A stretch of DNA of 64,000 nucleotides from NCBI GenBank assembly GCA_964036275.1, contig OZ038439.1, forward strand, positions 806,001 to 870,000. Reading direction: 5' to 3'. Positions 34,405 through 46,594 of the stretch are shown piece by piece. The stretch's first letter is position 1. Each line of letters opens with the position of its first letter. The DNA comes from Litoditis marina. Its lineage: Eukaryota > Nematoda > Chromadorea > Rhabditida > Rhabditidae. A model generated the notes under the pieces. It was not told the origin of the DNA and did no database searches. It saw only the letters and a program-made list of their open reading frames with translations. A program made the position numbers and the translations under genes.

Positions 34405-37400
34405 ATGAAAAAATCCGCCCGAAATTCTACGATATCGGTTGAACCGTACATTCCGGACCTTCCTGATGAATCGTACATTCCGAAACTTTCTGATGAATCG
34501 TACATTTCGAAACTTCCTGATGAATTGTACGTTCCGGAAATACCGGTGGAAACGTACACTTCACAACATGCAAATGAATCCTACGTTCCGGAACTTCCGG
34601 AAGTCGCCTCGTTCGGTCTGGTTCCGTGGGGAGTGTCTTCCAATGAATCATTTGTTTTCGAGGAACCGGAGGCCGAAAATAACTATGAGGCGGATTCACC
34701 CTCGTGAAGGTGCAGGTAAACATTCAAGTTGTTTTTGAGAGAAGATTTTAGGAACGATTTTTGTTTCTATATTCGGGTGTGATAAAAAAATCCTGCTGTC
34801 GATATTATGCTCAAGCAGAATTTTTAATCACGGAAAATTTCGAGTTTACGATTTCCGCGCTAAACTATGATAGCTTCGATGTGGTTGGTGACCGAATATC
34901 CGTTGTAGTTCGACCTCGATACACGCCCTTTGAAAACAATCGAAACGCAATGGGATAAAACTACAAAGCCAGGGGGTTACGGGAAATTACACAGTATAGG
35001 CCTGGCACCGTAGCAAAGTTATATGAAAAGGTTACCTTTGAGCTGAAATATCTGGTCACCACCTCGCCCAAGTTTGGGTCACCTACACTATGCTTATACA
35101 TACAAAGATGGCAACTGTGTGGCCAGACTGTGATCAGGTTCTCAATCAGGGTGAGCTCACCACTTTTACGACTTTGCTACGGTTCCTGATTTGGTATGAG
35201 CGAACCCTATGGCTGGCGTTTGGTTGGAACAAGCTTGTTCGAAGTGGTTCCTCTACCTGGTCCGATTGAAAACCAGAAATCACCAAGCCTAATATGCTGT
35301 CAAGATGATTATGTTGAATATATAATATAAATATATTATGATTATGTTGTCCTTCTAGGGAGAAATACCGTATATTTCTCTGTGCAAATTCAGGTGATTC
35401 CCGGGAGACCGTCTTCCGAAGATCTGACCACCTTCATGACCCTTTGGCTGTTCGTGATTGTGCTGTGTGCCAGTTTCATTCTCAACACACTTCTTCTACT
35501 GGTTTTTCGAAGGGGCAAACAGTTCTTTTCCAAAGTAGGTTATTTTAGTTTTTGACAAAGATGTATAACAGATATAAAGTATAAAAAGTATGAATCACTC
35601 GTGAAACATTGTTCGTGAAACATTGTTCTCATTTCGAACACTCATGTTCAACAATTTGATTAATCATTTGAGCGCAGAAATAAAGTTAATCTCAGAACAC
35701 GTATTCGATCAAACGTCCAGCAAGAGCAAATAATTGAAAAGCTCAGCAAATAGAAATTAAACCGGTATGATTAATTGATAGGAATGAACAAGAAGTGGTA
35801 CGTTTCGCCTCCACCCAAACTTGTGTCTCAAATGCGAGAAAAAAGGTTTTTGTTGGTAGTTTGAATGCTCTGTTTTCGAAATTTTCATTCACAATATCGG
35901 GCGTGAGCGCAAGTCAAAGTACAGCTCAGGTATAACCTATATAGTGGGTGCCAAATTTATAAATTGCTGTCTCTCGCCGAAATTGAACCCGCGAGCAAGC
36001 CGAAATTGAACCAGCGAGCAAAAGATTCGTAGCAGGGCGCTTATATCCGCGCTGCTAGTGGCCGAGTGGTCGACTGGTTGTGTGCGCGCTAGCACTCAAA
36101 ACACCGTTCGATCCCACTCGGCGCGGTATCTTCATGGCGGACCGCTTGAGCTGGTAATAACGCTCACCCATGCCTAGTTTCTCTTCTACGGACCCCTCCC
36201 CTCTACGGATACTTCTATGTGATCACTTGTCTTGGTTGTATTGAAATGAATAAAGTAACACACGGCTGAAATAGTTGCCGTAAAAGATTATTGTTATTAT
36301 TATTATTATACTAGAGTACATAACCAGCGAGCTTTGCAATCGAAGACCAGTGTGCGTATACAGCGGGAAGTGAGATATACAGTACCCCTTTCGCCTCTCC
36401 ATGGGCGAAGACTATATAGTCGTCGTCAATAGAAAGGCGGGAGGGTACTGTATATCTCTGTTTCCGCTGTGTACGCACAATAGTCTTCAATTCCAAAGTT
36501 GGCCGGTTATGTGCTCTCTGCTCTAATAGCGCAGTGGTTAGCCCTCTGCTACGATTATTTTTGCTCACAGGTTCAATTCCGGCGAGAGGCAGAAATTAAT
36601 AAATTAGGCACTCAATATAGCTCCAGTTTCAGAAGCTCTTATCGAAGTCAGTGCATTTTGTACCAACTATGTTGAAAGAGAAACAATTGTTCACAAATTG
36701 AGAGAAGATGAAAAACCAATAAATAACACGATTAATATACCTACATTTTCCAGCTCGTTTCTACTTTGTGGTTCGACAGGTCCTCATTTGCAACATAGTC
36801 TACGCCATTGCGAGTGCCTTAACTACAGTACCCACTACACTGTTTCTGGATGAAGAACAGACTACAAACTACACCAGGACAAGTGAGCGAGCTCATTTAT
36901 GAAAATGTGACAACTTAAGCCAGAAATATAATGTCAGTTTCTAGTGGAAACCTAGTCACTGTAAGCTATGTTAGTCTAAGTAGGCAATATACGCACAGGC
37001 CAACAATTTTAGTTGTTTTTATAACATAATTTTTTTAGATTTTTTTCTGTTTGAAACGTATTCGATACGTTCTACTACGATAATTGAATGCGCGCCAAAT
37101 TCACCTGCTCATGGGATTGAAATACAAACCTCGTAACTTGTTACAACTATTCTAATGAAGAACGTCGATAGAATTTTCCTAACTGAAATTGGCTGAAAAA
37201 ACAGCGTACCAACGCTGAGAAAAGTACAGACTCTGTAGTAGCCACGCACAGAACCTTTGTAGTAGACAACCGAAACTGCAAAGTAAAGCGGATGTGCATT
37301 GAAAAACACGTTCATTTTCGATTACCCTACATCATCACTCTACTCCAGACTTCTACGAAGTGGCAACCATGTTTGGAATCTGCTCTCAGGAGATGATCAT

Positions 37401-40400
37401 CTATACAAATGTGCTGATGGCGATACATCGTGTTATGGTCATGATGTGCTCAACGTCAACAGTTCGCATTATTGAGGGGTTGGTTATACTAGAAGTGAAT
37501 TGAATAGTTACGTGAAGGTTTCATTCTAATGCTAATGAGGCACCGTGCACTTTGCCTTTACACGTTTCTGAATTCCGCTGTGTTTAACATGTTTCACATG
37601 AGTGTGCAAATGATACACAGTACATGATAATTCTAGAGCAACATAGTTATAATATAGATGGTGACGACAACTAGTGTAGTTTGATCTGCTGAAAACAACT
37701 GACCTGAATCTTGACCAATACACATTTTATTACGTTATTCATTATTCTCTATGAAAAATAAAGCAGCCATTATCTTACAACAAATTCTACAATACGTTCA
37801 GATTCCCGCTTCTCTTGATCACTCTGCTGCTCTGGTGTCTCTCCATTTCCTTTGCTATTCTTTTCGTGCATGCAAAATGTGGATATCGATTTATGTTGAC
37901 GACGGAGGATTCGGGGAAGTTCGAATTTGGATGTGACAACATAGACGAGAACATCCAGGAAGCTCTGGGAACGGTGAGTGTTCTGAGAATAATGTGTTCA
38001 AAGCCTCGTTCATAAAAGTGAACCTTTCGTTTGTGTAGACAAGAAAAGAAAGAAAGGAGAATATAGAGAATTCATTTGAAAGTGTGAATACTTCGAAAAA
38101 AGCAACATTTCACGAACTTCTTGCTTGAAGTAGGACGATTATGTGGTCCAATCGCAAAGCTCCAGTCCTTTAAACTGCAATACATTTCTCAATTGCAGTT
38201 TAAAGGACCGTTGACACGGGATTGGTCCACATGCTTCAAACAAACATTGGAAATTCATGAGAATCTCATGAAAAACTCATATGAGTTTCTCATGAGGTCC
38301 TCACCTTTTCTGTGTTTATAGTTTATCGCGCTGATTTCCTGTCAAAATTCATGAATTACAATGTGTAACGAGATCAAACCAACACCAAAAATGAAGTAGG
38401 TAGCTCGAAAATTCTAAGTAGATTTCTATAACCCTATAACCTATAACCATATAATAACCTATAACCATATAATAACCTATAACCCTATAATTCTATAACC
38501 CTAGAAGTATTATTCTATAACCTCATAAGTTTCAAAGGAAACATTTGGCTGTCACAAATTTCAATCGAAAAATGACTCCTTCAAAGTTTCCGCGTTCTCA
38601 CGTCGATATTTCATTTACCAGTAGTTTGTTTAGTTGTACCTATTACAAAGCCGTTTCAGTTTCTCTTTTGTCGGGCTATAACTGTTCCACTGCTTCTAAT
38701 CCTGTTTTATTGTATTATTTTATATAAAATAATATCATCAAAATCCGGAATGGAGATCAATTCCACGAATGCAGTCGAGCTCAGTGTCCTGAAGCAGGCC
38801 ATGTTCATATTTTTCATTTTCGAGGTGAGTCAAAGAGTACAGAAAAGATAGTTATTTGAATTTTGTTCCAAGGATTCAGAAACAATGTCCAGCAGAACAT
38901 ATATGAACATACCGCTTCGCGATTGTGAGCTTGTGTCCTTGTGTGACTCACTTTTTTGCTGTGTTTTTTAGTTGTAGTTAGCAACTTCTGCTGTGTATTG
39001 TTCAATATGATACCTCGAAAAAACAGTTTACCTATTATTTTACCACTGTTACTAGAAAAAAAAACTTATATCAAATTATTTATATTTCTAGATTTCATTC
39101 TTCTTTGCCTATTTTGTGATTTCGACGGAAACGTCGTTGGAAAATGGATTCTTGGCGAAAACTATGGCCAATGTGGTTGGTTTTGTGCAGCGATAACCAC
39201 AATCAATTCAGTTGGAAAGTGAATGAACAAACGTGAAAACGTAACAATTGGAGAAAAGTGAAAATTGAAAACACAACTCTACTTTAGGTGTGTTTTTTCG
39301 TGAGTTTTCTGTTATGTTTCTCATGGACCAATGAAACTTTTTTAGCCGAGAAACAAAAACTGGTGAATTCTTTATGTAACCGGGTTTTTCGGTAACCTAA
39401 CCGGTTTTGGTAATCTTTTCTCGAGTTACCTCAGTAGATAACCGGATGATAACCTAAAGTGAAACCCGGTTACCCGTTTTTCTAATATAAATTGTGGTTT
39501 TTACCGTTAGTTCATACGGTAACCTGGCTTTAATTTTCGGTCACCCGCTAACTTGTGAGGTAACCTGAAAAAGAGTTACCGGAATCCAGTTACATATAGA
39601 ATTGGCCACAACAACTGTGTTCAAAATCACACCTCCAATCCATGATAAATCGTCTCATGGTCGATTTTTTCAGATGAAAAATATGAGTTTTACAATTTTA
39701 TCAAATAGGTATCAAAATTCAGCTAGAATAAGAGAGCATGAAATATCACAATCACGTGTGACATGTTTAACAGGTTGAACAGGGCAGAACTGACAAACGT
39801 ACAGAGTGCACAATTCCTCATTATTAGAATGCTAACTGTCTTCAATTCACTCCTAGTATAGTCGCACACAGTCTAGTTCAGATGAATGACACTGAAATAT
39901 TTGTGAGTTCCAGCTGGACATGCTGGTGGGGGCCTTATCTCCACTCTGTCTGTTCGCCGTGAGTCGCAAGGTTCGCACGCAGATCCACCAAATAATGCTC
40001 GAACCATGCTGTTGCAATGAGAATCAGGTTAGTAAGGGTCTGATAGGCAACCTCCTTCCGGTGACCACATAATATTAGAAACCGAGGACAAAGGTACCCG
40101 AGTTTCACGAAACCAATGTCTGAGAAGTAACCGAGGGGCAATAAGAGACCCGATTTAACCCGACTTTAATAAAACAGTTGTTTCTTGGAAAGGGTAAGAG
40201 GTCAATAAGGAAACATAAACGCACAACACATATAAGAAAGTTTTGGCTAGGAACGTTTACATTTACAAATTTGAGTTCCTCAATGATGTAACGAACCATG
40301 TATTTCTAGGTAGTAAAACTCCCGAAGCCTCTAAACAAACCATCGGTCAGTTCTGGTCACAAAAGCACAGAAGAATACAGGAACAGGAAAACAGTTTGTT

Positions 40401-40974
40401 GATCGGTACTATTGATTTCCAATGTGACTGATGATTCAAGTTGTTATTGTAGCAGAAAAATGTAGATAGCAAATGCAAACGTGGTTGTATGCAACGCGTC
40501 ATTTCATTTCGTCAAAGTAATGTTTCGTGTTGGTTTGTTTTTGCCCTCGTTTCGACTATTTGTTGCAAAATTTCAGGTCTACTTTCAGTTCACATTTTAG
40601 TTCACGTGTATCCTCTCAGACAAAACTGTTAGTATTCTACCGATTTTTTTTACAAAACAGTTAACTTTGAAAAGATTCACCTATTGCCTCTTTAGAGTCA
40701 TACTTATCTATATTAGTATTACTGATGCTAAGAGTTTATCCCACTACATTGATTTCCCCTAAAAATGACAGTTTGGAGATTCGTATACAAGTAAGTAACC
40801 AGATTGCCTATGCGTGCAAATTCCTGCACCTTCATTCTATCCTCCCTCTCTCGCTTTGCGTACTATTTCGTGACCCTCGTATCCCAGCGGAATGTGGTGA
40901 AGAGACGTAGGTTGGGATGTAGCGGTCCGGATTTACGTGAATGTGAAAATTCTGTTTCACCATTGGTTTCATAG
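34405..40974 (+). CDS. nematode chemoreceptor-type 7TM GPCR with repeated N-terminus
   Basis: Nine exons: 34405-34703, 35408-35534, 36780-36882, 37349-37478, 37802-37973, 38660-38824, 39092-39175, 39914-40027, 40888-40974; about 426 residues, frame open. Hydrophobic segments in order: TM1 TLWLFVIVLCASFILNTLLL, TM2 VLICNIVYAIASAL, TM3 ending NVLMAIHRVMVMM (HRV in the DRY position), TM4 PLLLITLLLWCLSISF, TM5 AITVPLLLILFYCIILY, TM6 LKQAMFIFFIFE-ISFFFAYF, TM7 LDMLVGALSPLCLFAVSRKV. The layout fits nematode serpentine receptors (SRX/SRT-like; subfamily unsure), which sense odorants in neurons. Residues 12-65 are six 9-residue repeats (DESYIPKLS type). The exon 1-2 junction is uncertain: the stronger acceptor at 35393 breaks the frame, so the weaker GGGAG at 35407 was used. 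The last exon rests on a CCCAG acceptor, open frame and nearby AATAAA. Confidence 0.78.
35002..35188. mobile_element. MITE with ACCGTAGCAAAGT ends in receptor intron 1
   Basis: CTGGCACCGTAGCAAAGTT (35002-35020) pairs with the reverse complement of GACTTTGCTACGGTTCCTG (35170-35188), 15 or more matching positions. No coding capacity. Confidence 0.75.
35934..36055 (-). mobile_element. SINE family B, minus-strand copy in receptor intron 2
   Basis: Reads (plus) GCCAAATTTATAAATTGC, CTCTCGCCGAAATTGAACC, then GAGCAAAAGATTCGTAGCAG. The B-box region is duplicated (GAAATTGAACC twice, about 30 bp apart). Confidence 0.7.
36056..36127 (+). mobile_element. tRNA-Leu/Ser-like sequence (SINE head or pseudo-tRNA)
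   Basis: GTGGCCGAGTGGTCGACTGG is a Leu/Ser-type A-box region and CGTTCGATCCC a B-box; the end CTCGGCGCGG partly pairs with the start. Arms are too imperfect to call a working tRNA. Confidence 0.5.
36313..36420 (-). mobile_element. SINE family B head, minus strand, head-to-head with the next copy
   Basis: Reverse complement of the leader found in 36421-36530 (GTACTGTATATCTC, CGCTGT-TACGCAC). The two leaders meet near ACTATATAGTCGTCGTC, forming an inverted pair. Confidence 0.7.
36421..36625 (+). mobile_element. SINE family B, copy in receptor intron 2
   Basis: tRNA-like core with TAATAGCGCAGTGGTTAGCC and GGTTCAATTCC, then GGCGAGAGGCAGAAATT; leader and tail as in the 26250 copy. Confidence 0.8.
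37487..37632 (+). mobile_element. CACGTGA MITE family, copy in receptor intron 4
   Basis: TATACTAGAAGTGAATTGAA, GTTACGTGAAGG, TAATGAGGCACCGTGCAC, ACGTTTCTGAATTC, AACATGTTTCACATGA in the family order. Confidence 0.75.
38125..38239. mobile_element. TTAA-type hairpin MITE, copy 3, in receptor intron 5
   Basis: CTTGAAGTAGGACGATTATG, AGTCCTTTAAACTGCAA / TTGCAGTTTAAAGGAC hairpin, GGTCCACATGCTTCAA. The centre is inverted relative to the other two copies. Confidence 0.8.
38400..38525. repeat. CTATAACC minisatellite in receptor intron 5
   Basis: Irregular units CTATAACC, CATATAATAA and CTATAACCCTATAA over about 110 bp. Confidence 0.8.
39378..39600. repeat. GGTTACC-rich repeat in receptor intron 7
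   Basis: At least ten GGTTACC/GGTAACC-type motifs in both orientations. Shorter related stretches at 16868-16923 and 58496-58580. Confidence 0.65.
39741..39863 (-). mobile_element. CACGTGA MITE family, minus-strand copy in receptor intron 7
   Basis: Minus strand CTATACTAGGAGTGAATTGA, TTAGCATTCTAATAATGAGG, GTGCACTCTGTACG, ACATGTCACACGTGA. Confidence 0.7.
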
Positions 40975-41038
40975 ATTTATTGTTATAACTAAATGTTTAT
41001 ATTGTCTCGTCGTGTCCAAAATGTCCGATTAGTCCTTC

Positions 41039-41044
41039 AATAAA
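41039..41044 (+). terminator. poly(A) signal of the 7TM gene (AATAAA)
   Basis: AATAAA 65 bases after the proposed stop; supports the last-exon assignment. Confidence 0.6.
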
Positions 41045-41232
41045 CCAGTTTGTTTGTTGTGATAGATAAGGAACGGCAGACCAAAACTGCTCGCAGCCCC
41101 TCCTGGTCGACATCGATTCTTGGCACCCGGCAGATCAACTGGGTTACGGTATTTTGATATTTGGAGTTATCATACAAACAACTATGACAACAACCATATT
41201 TCAGCGAGCTGTTGGAGAGTCTGACACACAAT

Positions 41233-41367
41233 TTTATACTAGAAGTAAATTGAATGTCACGGGAAGTTAGCATAGTAATGAAGAATCGTGCATTTTGTCA
41301 TTGCATGTTTCTGAGCTCTTCTGTGTTTGACGTGTTACACGTGACTGGGCAATAGACTAGCACTATA
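41233..41367 (+). mobile_element. CACGTGA MITE family copy
   Basis: TATACTAGAAGTAAATTGAA, TCACGGGAAGTTAGC, CGTGCATTTTGTCATTGCA, GTTACACGTGACTGGGCAAT. Confidence 0.75.
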
Positions 41368-41826
41368 AGTATGGACTCTGATCCTATTTGAAAACGTTAT
41401 CATTGGAACCATTTTGCTGTGTTTTTGGTGAAGCTAACTGTGCAGCAGGCAGACTAGGATACGGTAATTGTTGTCCTCTTGACAACAACCATTTAACATT
41501 TCAAATGTATACTTACTTCAATCCCATTTCAGTAAACTGTTGAAAAATCAAAAGTTTGTTGAAACTCTTCGAATTTGTCACACTTTTTGAATGCGTTATC
41601 AATAAGTCATTTTGCCGCGTTTTTGGCTCACTGGTTCAATGTTCGTGTATTTATTGTACTTGTGAGTGTACAGAAATAGTATGTTAGTTCGAATCGAAAA
41701 ACTATTCGATTAGTACTCATATAGTCCGCACGATCTCTAAATATAATTCACGTCATACTCCATTTCCGTTATCCGTGGCAATTTACAGTAAACCTTATGC
41801 GGCTGTTCCCTAATGAATGTGAAAAT

Positions 41827-43478
41827 CGCGCGCAGCGCGAAGCGCTGTGCGAGATTTGTCTTTGGTCCGGCTAATGCGCGCTTTCATTTTTTTAGTTCAC
41901 TCTCAAAAAGGTCCAATTGTGCAAATCAAAACTTTTTGTGATTTGCTGATTTTCTATGGCACATTTACAAGCTATATTCAAAATGTGAACGAAATTGATT
42001 AAGTTTGAGCCGAGTTATGACGTTATGCGCTTCATGCAGACCGCCAACTTCCGCCGTGTATCTGTCTGTCTGTCTGTCTGTGTTGGTGCGCACTCCTGGG
42101 AAATTTTTATGTGTGAACCGATTTGACTGAAAATTTGGGACACGATAGATATCCCACTCAAACCTTGGGGGCGCAAACTTTTTTTCGAAAAAAATAATTT
42201 TTCATTAAGTTATAGGTCTTTGAAAATGTCTCTGCGTCTCTTCATTTCGTGCACTCTCTCGCCCTCTCTGTCGCGGTAAATCAAATTGCGTTATAACTCA
42301 GCTCAGTCCTAACCAATTCAAGTAAAATTTGGAGTATGATACCACGACATGAACTGACATTGATTCAGATGTAAGTCTTCTACTGATGACGTCATCGAGG
42401 ATTCTGGAGCTCGGATGACGTCATAATCGAAAAGTGCAAAGTTGATGTCACATATATTTTCAAATGATGTTTATATCTTAGGAAGGGTCAATTACCGGTG
42501 AAACTCAATCTAAGAGTGACGTATTCTGGGATTCTGGAGACCAGATGACGTCATGTTTGAAAAGTGCAAAGTTGACGTCACATATTATTTCAAATGCTGA
42601 AAATATCTCAAAAATGGTATATTAACGATGAAACTTTATCTAAATATGACTTATTCTGGAATTCAGAAGACCAGATGACGTCAACTTTTGAAAAAATTGA
42701 CGTGAAATATGTTTTCGAATCCTGAAAGTTTCTTAAAAATGGTCAATTCACGATGAAACTTCATTCAAACATGACGTATTCTGGGAATCTGAAGGGCAGA
42801 TAAAGTAAGTTTCCAGAACTGCAATGTTGACGTCATATTTTTTCGAATGATGGTAATACTTGACAAGTCATTCATTAAGAAAACAATTTTATCTGCACCG
42901 TACAGATCAAACCACATACCTACGGCATGTGTACAAAAAGAGAAAAATTCATGAAAAAGTGGGGGCCCAACGACTGTGAGATTTGTCTTCTGCTGTGCGC
43001 CGCTTAGACAGCTACTCTCAAATGGAGCAGCTACTGCTACAAAAACCGGAAAATACTTATATACTCAAGTATAACTGTTCATTACGAACATACAAAAGTC
43101 GTAAAATATTTTTTCAAACCTGTAAACTATAATATACAAATCACAGATGTTAACTCAACGTAGTCAACTATAGAGATTCTGGTTTTGTACACAATGATTT
43201 GCAGTTTTGGTCCTTACTTGTTACTCTAGGTGCTATAACACTTGGCATATTATTCAACAGTTGTTCTCTCCTTTACAGCTGTGACTTGTAGATTCTAGTT
43301 TACAGGTTTGAAAAAATATTTTACGACTTTTGTATGTTCGTAATGAACAGTTATACTTGAGTATATAAGTATTTTCCGGTTTTTGTAGCAGTAGCTGCTC
43401 CATTTGAGAGTAGCTGTCTAAGCGGCGCACAGCAGAAGACAAATCTCACAGTCGTTGGGCCCCCACTTTTTCATGAAT
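41827..43478. mobile_element. 1.65-kb foldback-ended element, copy 2
   Basis: Co-linear with 10969-12627 from CGCGCGCAGCGCGAAGCG to TTTTTCATGAAT, roughly 90% alike by eye with a few small indels. It keeps the ~128-bp repeat with at least six TGACGTCA sites (for example 42387, 42416, about 42546 and 42573) and the right palindrome (arms about 42951-43146 and 43273-43477). Both copies have the same orientation. Confidence 0.85.
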
Positions 43479-46400
43479 ATAAATTTCACTTCAGTCGGTT
43501 TTCCTGGTTGAAAACTTAAGTTGTACTTTTGAACGGTTTTTAAGAGTTCCATTGATCAGAATTGTACTGGAGTTTCAAAGTCATACTTTCATATTATATT
43601 TGTTTGTAATAATTTAAAAAAAATTGTGATGTGGTGGTGTCCGCAGTACTCGAGAAACACTATAGCTGGGCTCACGGAATTGCCAGAGAAATCATATGAG
43701 CTGAGTCTGACTGCGTACGTGCAAATGACCAATACGCAAACCACTAGAAGGTGAAAGGCCAGCATTGATCCTATCTATTGGGGAGGGGGGGGGGGTCATT
43801 GTCGCACATTGTGATACCCTCAATATGGCTAGCTTGCTGCTGCTGGTTTGTTGTTTACGTCTAAACTAGAAGTCAAAATAGTCACGTAAAGTTAGTATTC
43901 TAATGAGGCATCATGCACGTTGTCATCGCACGTTTCTGAATTCTACTGTGCTTAACATGTTTCACGTGACTGTGTAATTGACTAAGAGTTTAGTAGTTTA
44001 CATGATTCGGAAGAACGTTGACTCTGTCAATGATTATTGCTGTTGATGAACTTGTTCTTCATTTGAACAGAGTCATTTCTGCGTGTTTTGATCGTTTTCT
44101 CCAAAAAGTGTGTAACTATGACTAGTGCGTGGTAGTTTCTTACGTGGCTTAGAGTCTTATTTTTTCAAAGCTAGTTCTGTGCACTCACCTCGATATGACC
44201 TCGAATTCTAGAGCTTTGTTTTCTCGAGTATTGCTAGACCAATTCCCTGACTTTCTTTATCTACACCACTTTTTACACATTAGATCTCTGATAGTTTGTT
44301 TTCCATTCGGTCCCCTTATCACGGTTGTTTTGCCCTCAGGCTATCTGCCACCCAAAGAACTATCACATATCTATGTTCTCTCGCGCCAGTCACAGCAATT
44401 CACCGGTCGTCTGTCTCCATCATTTTCATGATAGGGTACTGGTTCGATGATAGAACTTGCCGTTTCATTCCATTTAGGTGCAACTGCACCTTAATCCTAA
44501 CATGTTTTGCTGGACAGAAACTATCGTCTCAAAGTTGGAGGGTATCTTACAAGAGTCCACCTTGAAATGGTGATGACTATACTAAATGAGCACACGGTAG
44601 CTGCCCCAAGGATTAAACATGTGGTCAAGGAAATAATTTTACTTTTTACCGAAGTGTTATAAACCATCGATTAAACACGTCTTTGATCGTCTCAGACAAA
44701 TTTCTCGGGCAAACATTTTCGGACTGAACCTGTTTGTTTTCATTGATCTCGTTCCACCAAAAAGACTAAACGAACAATTTGTTCGAGGCTTGTTGGATCT
44801 AAGCCGCTTTGTTTACACATTGACCTTATCGTGCGTTCACGTTAGGTACACGTGGTAAATGTTCAGTGTCCGCTGCATCTACTGATTGCTACTGTGAACC
44901 GTATTCATCTCTCTCTCTCCTTTTCCTTAGACCAAATCGTTCAGATTTCCGAATTGGTGAACACTATTTCGGTTTACTGTGAAACATTGGCAAACATTTT
45001 GAAGACCATTATATTATACCATTTGATATTATGTAGACCATTTGTATACAATCTTCCCACAATCTTCCGGTGCGTTGCGATATTGACAGCTGGTTTTCAT
45101 GTTTTCTGTACTTTTCAATCTCTTGGTCAACACTTGTCTGCAGCCAGCCTGCAAAACAACTGGAAATCAATACGATCAGTATAACTCGCCAATTTTGTGG
45201 CCATTCTTACACGTTTTTCTATGTAACGTTATGCACGAACATTGTGCAGTAATCCATTGAAGTCTCAGGAGCTCCATTACTATTCGATCTTCTATCACGG
45301 AATCTCAGAGTGTTTTCAGAAACGTGGCCTCTTGAGCATAAAAACTATTTTGCTTCAGTCCAAGTCTTCTCACTTTACTACACGAGGTCGGCTTCTTTAT
45401 TAGCTTCTATCGCATCCCTTTGATCTCTAATCGTTATCGCGGCAATAACAGTCCATTCCTAAAGCAGGATACAACAAACGACCAAGTCGCTTGCATGTTT
45501 TGGAGAGTAAAATAACCCTAATGACAGACGTAATTATATTATTGCCAGCTGAAGAATTTAGTTCTTGCCGTGTTACGGTGGTTTCACGCAAACTTGCGTA
45601 TTTTGTTAAGCCGCGAAGCTCAAATTTTTGCTTTCAAATCAGAGCAAGCACATAATTTTCTTCTCGCTGGTCGCAGTTTTGACTAGGTGATGGTTGATTG
45701 GTTTGATTTGTGTCTTCTTCTCTGTTTTGTAACCTATTCTTCCATTTTTGCCCGTTTTGTGCGACCCAAAAGTGTTTGTTTTCGATCATGTCCCGTGATT
45801 GTGCGTTCTCTGAACTGGCCTGCCCCGTTCCATGGTTTATGGCGGGCTTTTGTTGCATTCATATCATCTCTCTCAAGGATAGGTAGTTGCTGGTGGTTTC
45901 TTGTTGCTGCTGTGTATTACTTGAAGTATGTAGAAGCTCGTCAGTTAGCTTGCATGCAACTGTCCACAGAATCACTTTCATTAAAGTTTATAATAATATC
46001 TGTTGCTGTTTTTCGAACGTCTAGCATCTACAACACAACAGACGGCCTTCTAATTTATAGTTTTCGTTTGAATTAATTGTATTAGTTTCCACTGAAATCG
46101 CTATAATTTCATCCCATTGTCATTTTACTTGTCTTATTCAAATCAAATGATCAATGATCTTTTTTTCTGTCTCTTCCTGCTTTTCAATTTTCTTTGCTAG
46201 CTAGCTTTCTCCTTTCTACATTTTTATCTCTAAGGCAATCTTGCCAAACAGCCAAACCTAATCCCTGTTTTCTGTTTCAATTGCTTTCCTCTCTCTCGCT
46301 CTCAATTAGTTTTCTCCGTTGTTTTCGCTACTTTATCACGTACACAACCCATCCAATCGCTGCTTGGTGACACCTTTACTTCCCAATGATCTCTACTAAT

Positions 46401-46586
46401 GGCAATTTCATGGAAAACCGAGCATCCCTCTATGAAAATTTTGATAGGGTCCGTCCCATTTAATAACAAGTGGTATATTATTGATGTTTCATTCTTTTTA
46501 TTGATACTGCACATGTTTTTGTGCCTGATCTATGTATTATGTCTTATGTATACATTCTTCACAATAGTTTTGATAAATTTTTTTTT
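43479..46586. other. region upstream of pyc-1
   Basis: Holds one CACGTGA MITE (43865-43997) and a G-run (43783-43796). Open frames at 44852-45184 and 45687-46076 (+) are hydrophobic, match no family I know and have no start signal; not called as genes. Confidence 0.4.
43865..43997 (+). mobile_element. CACGTGA MITE family copy
   Basis: ACTAGAAGTCAAAATAGTCA, GTTAGTATTCTAATGAGGCA, TCATGCACGTTGTCATCG, AACATGTTTCACGTGACTG; the fullest copy. Confidence 0.8.
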
Positions 46587-46589
46587 CAG
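46587..46589 (+). promoter_or_regulatory. probable spliced-leader acceptor of pyc-1
   Basis: A run of T followed by CAG at 46587-46589, five bases before the ATG at 46595, with no upstream exon recognised. Confidence 0.75.
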
Positions 46590-46594
46590 TCGAG

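Noticed and set aside
36311..36568. 85-codon minus-strand frame
   Set aside because: Runs through the inverted SINE family B pair; not a gene.
38400..38525. Telomere-like CTATAACCC repeat
   Set aside because: Units are irregular and not the nematode TTAGGC repeat; located in an intron.
45687..46076. 129-codon hydrophobic open frame upstream of pyc-1
   Set aside because: Composition looks like translated T-rich DNA; no splice signals and no family similarity.
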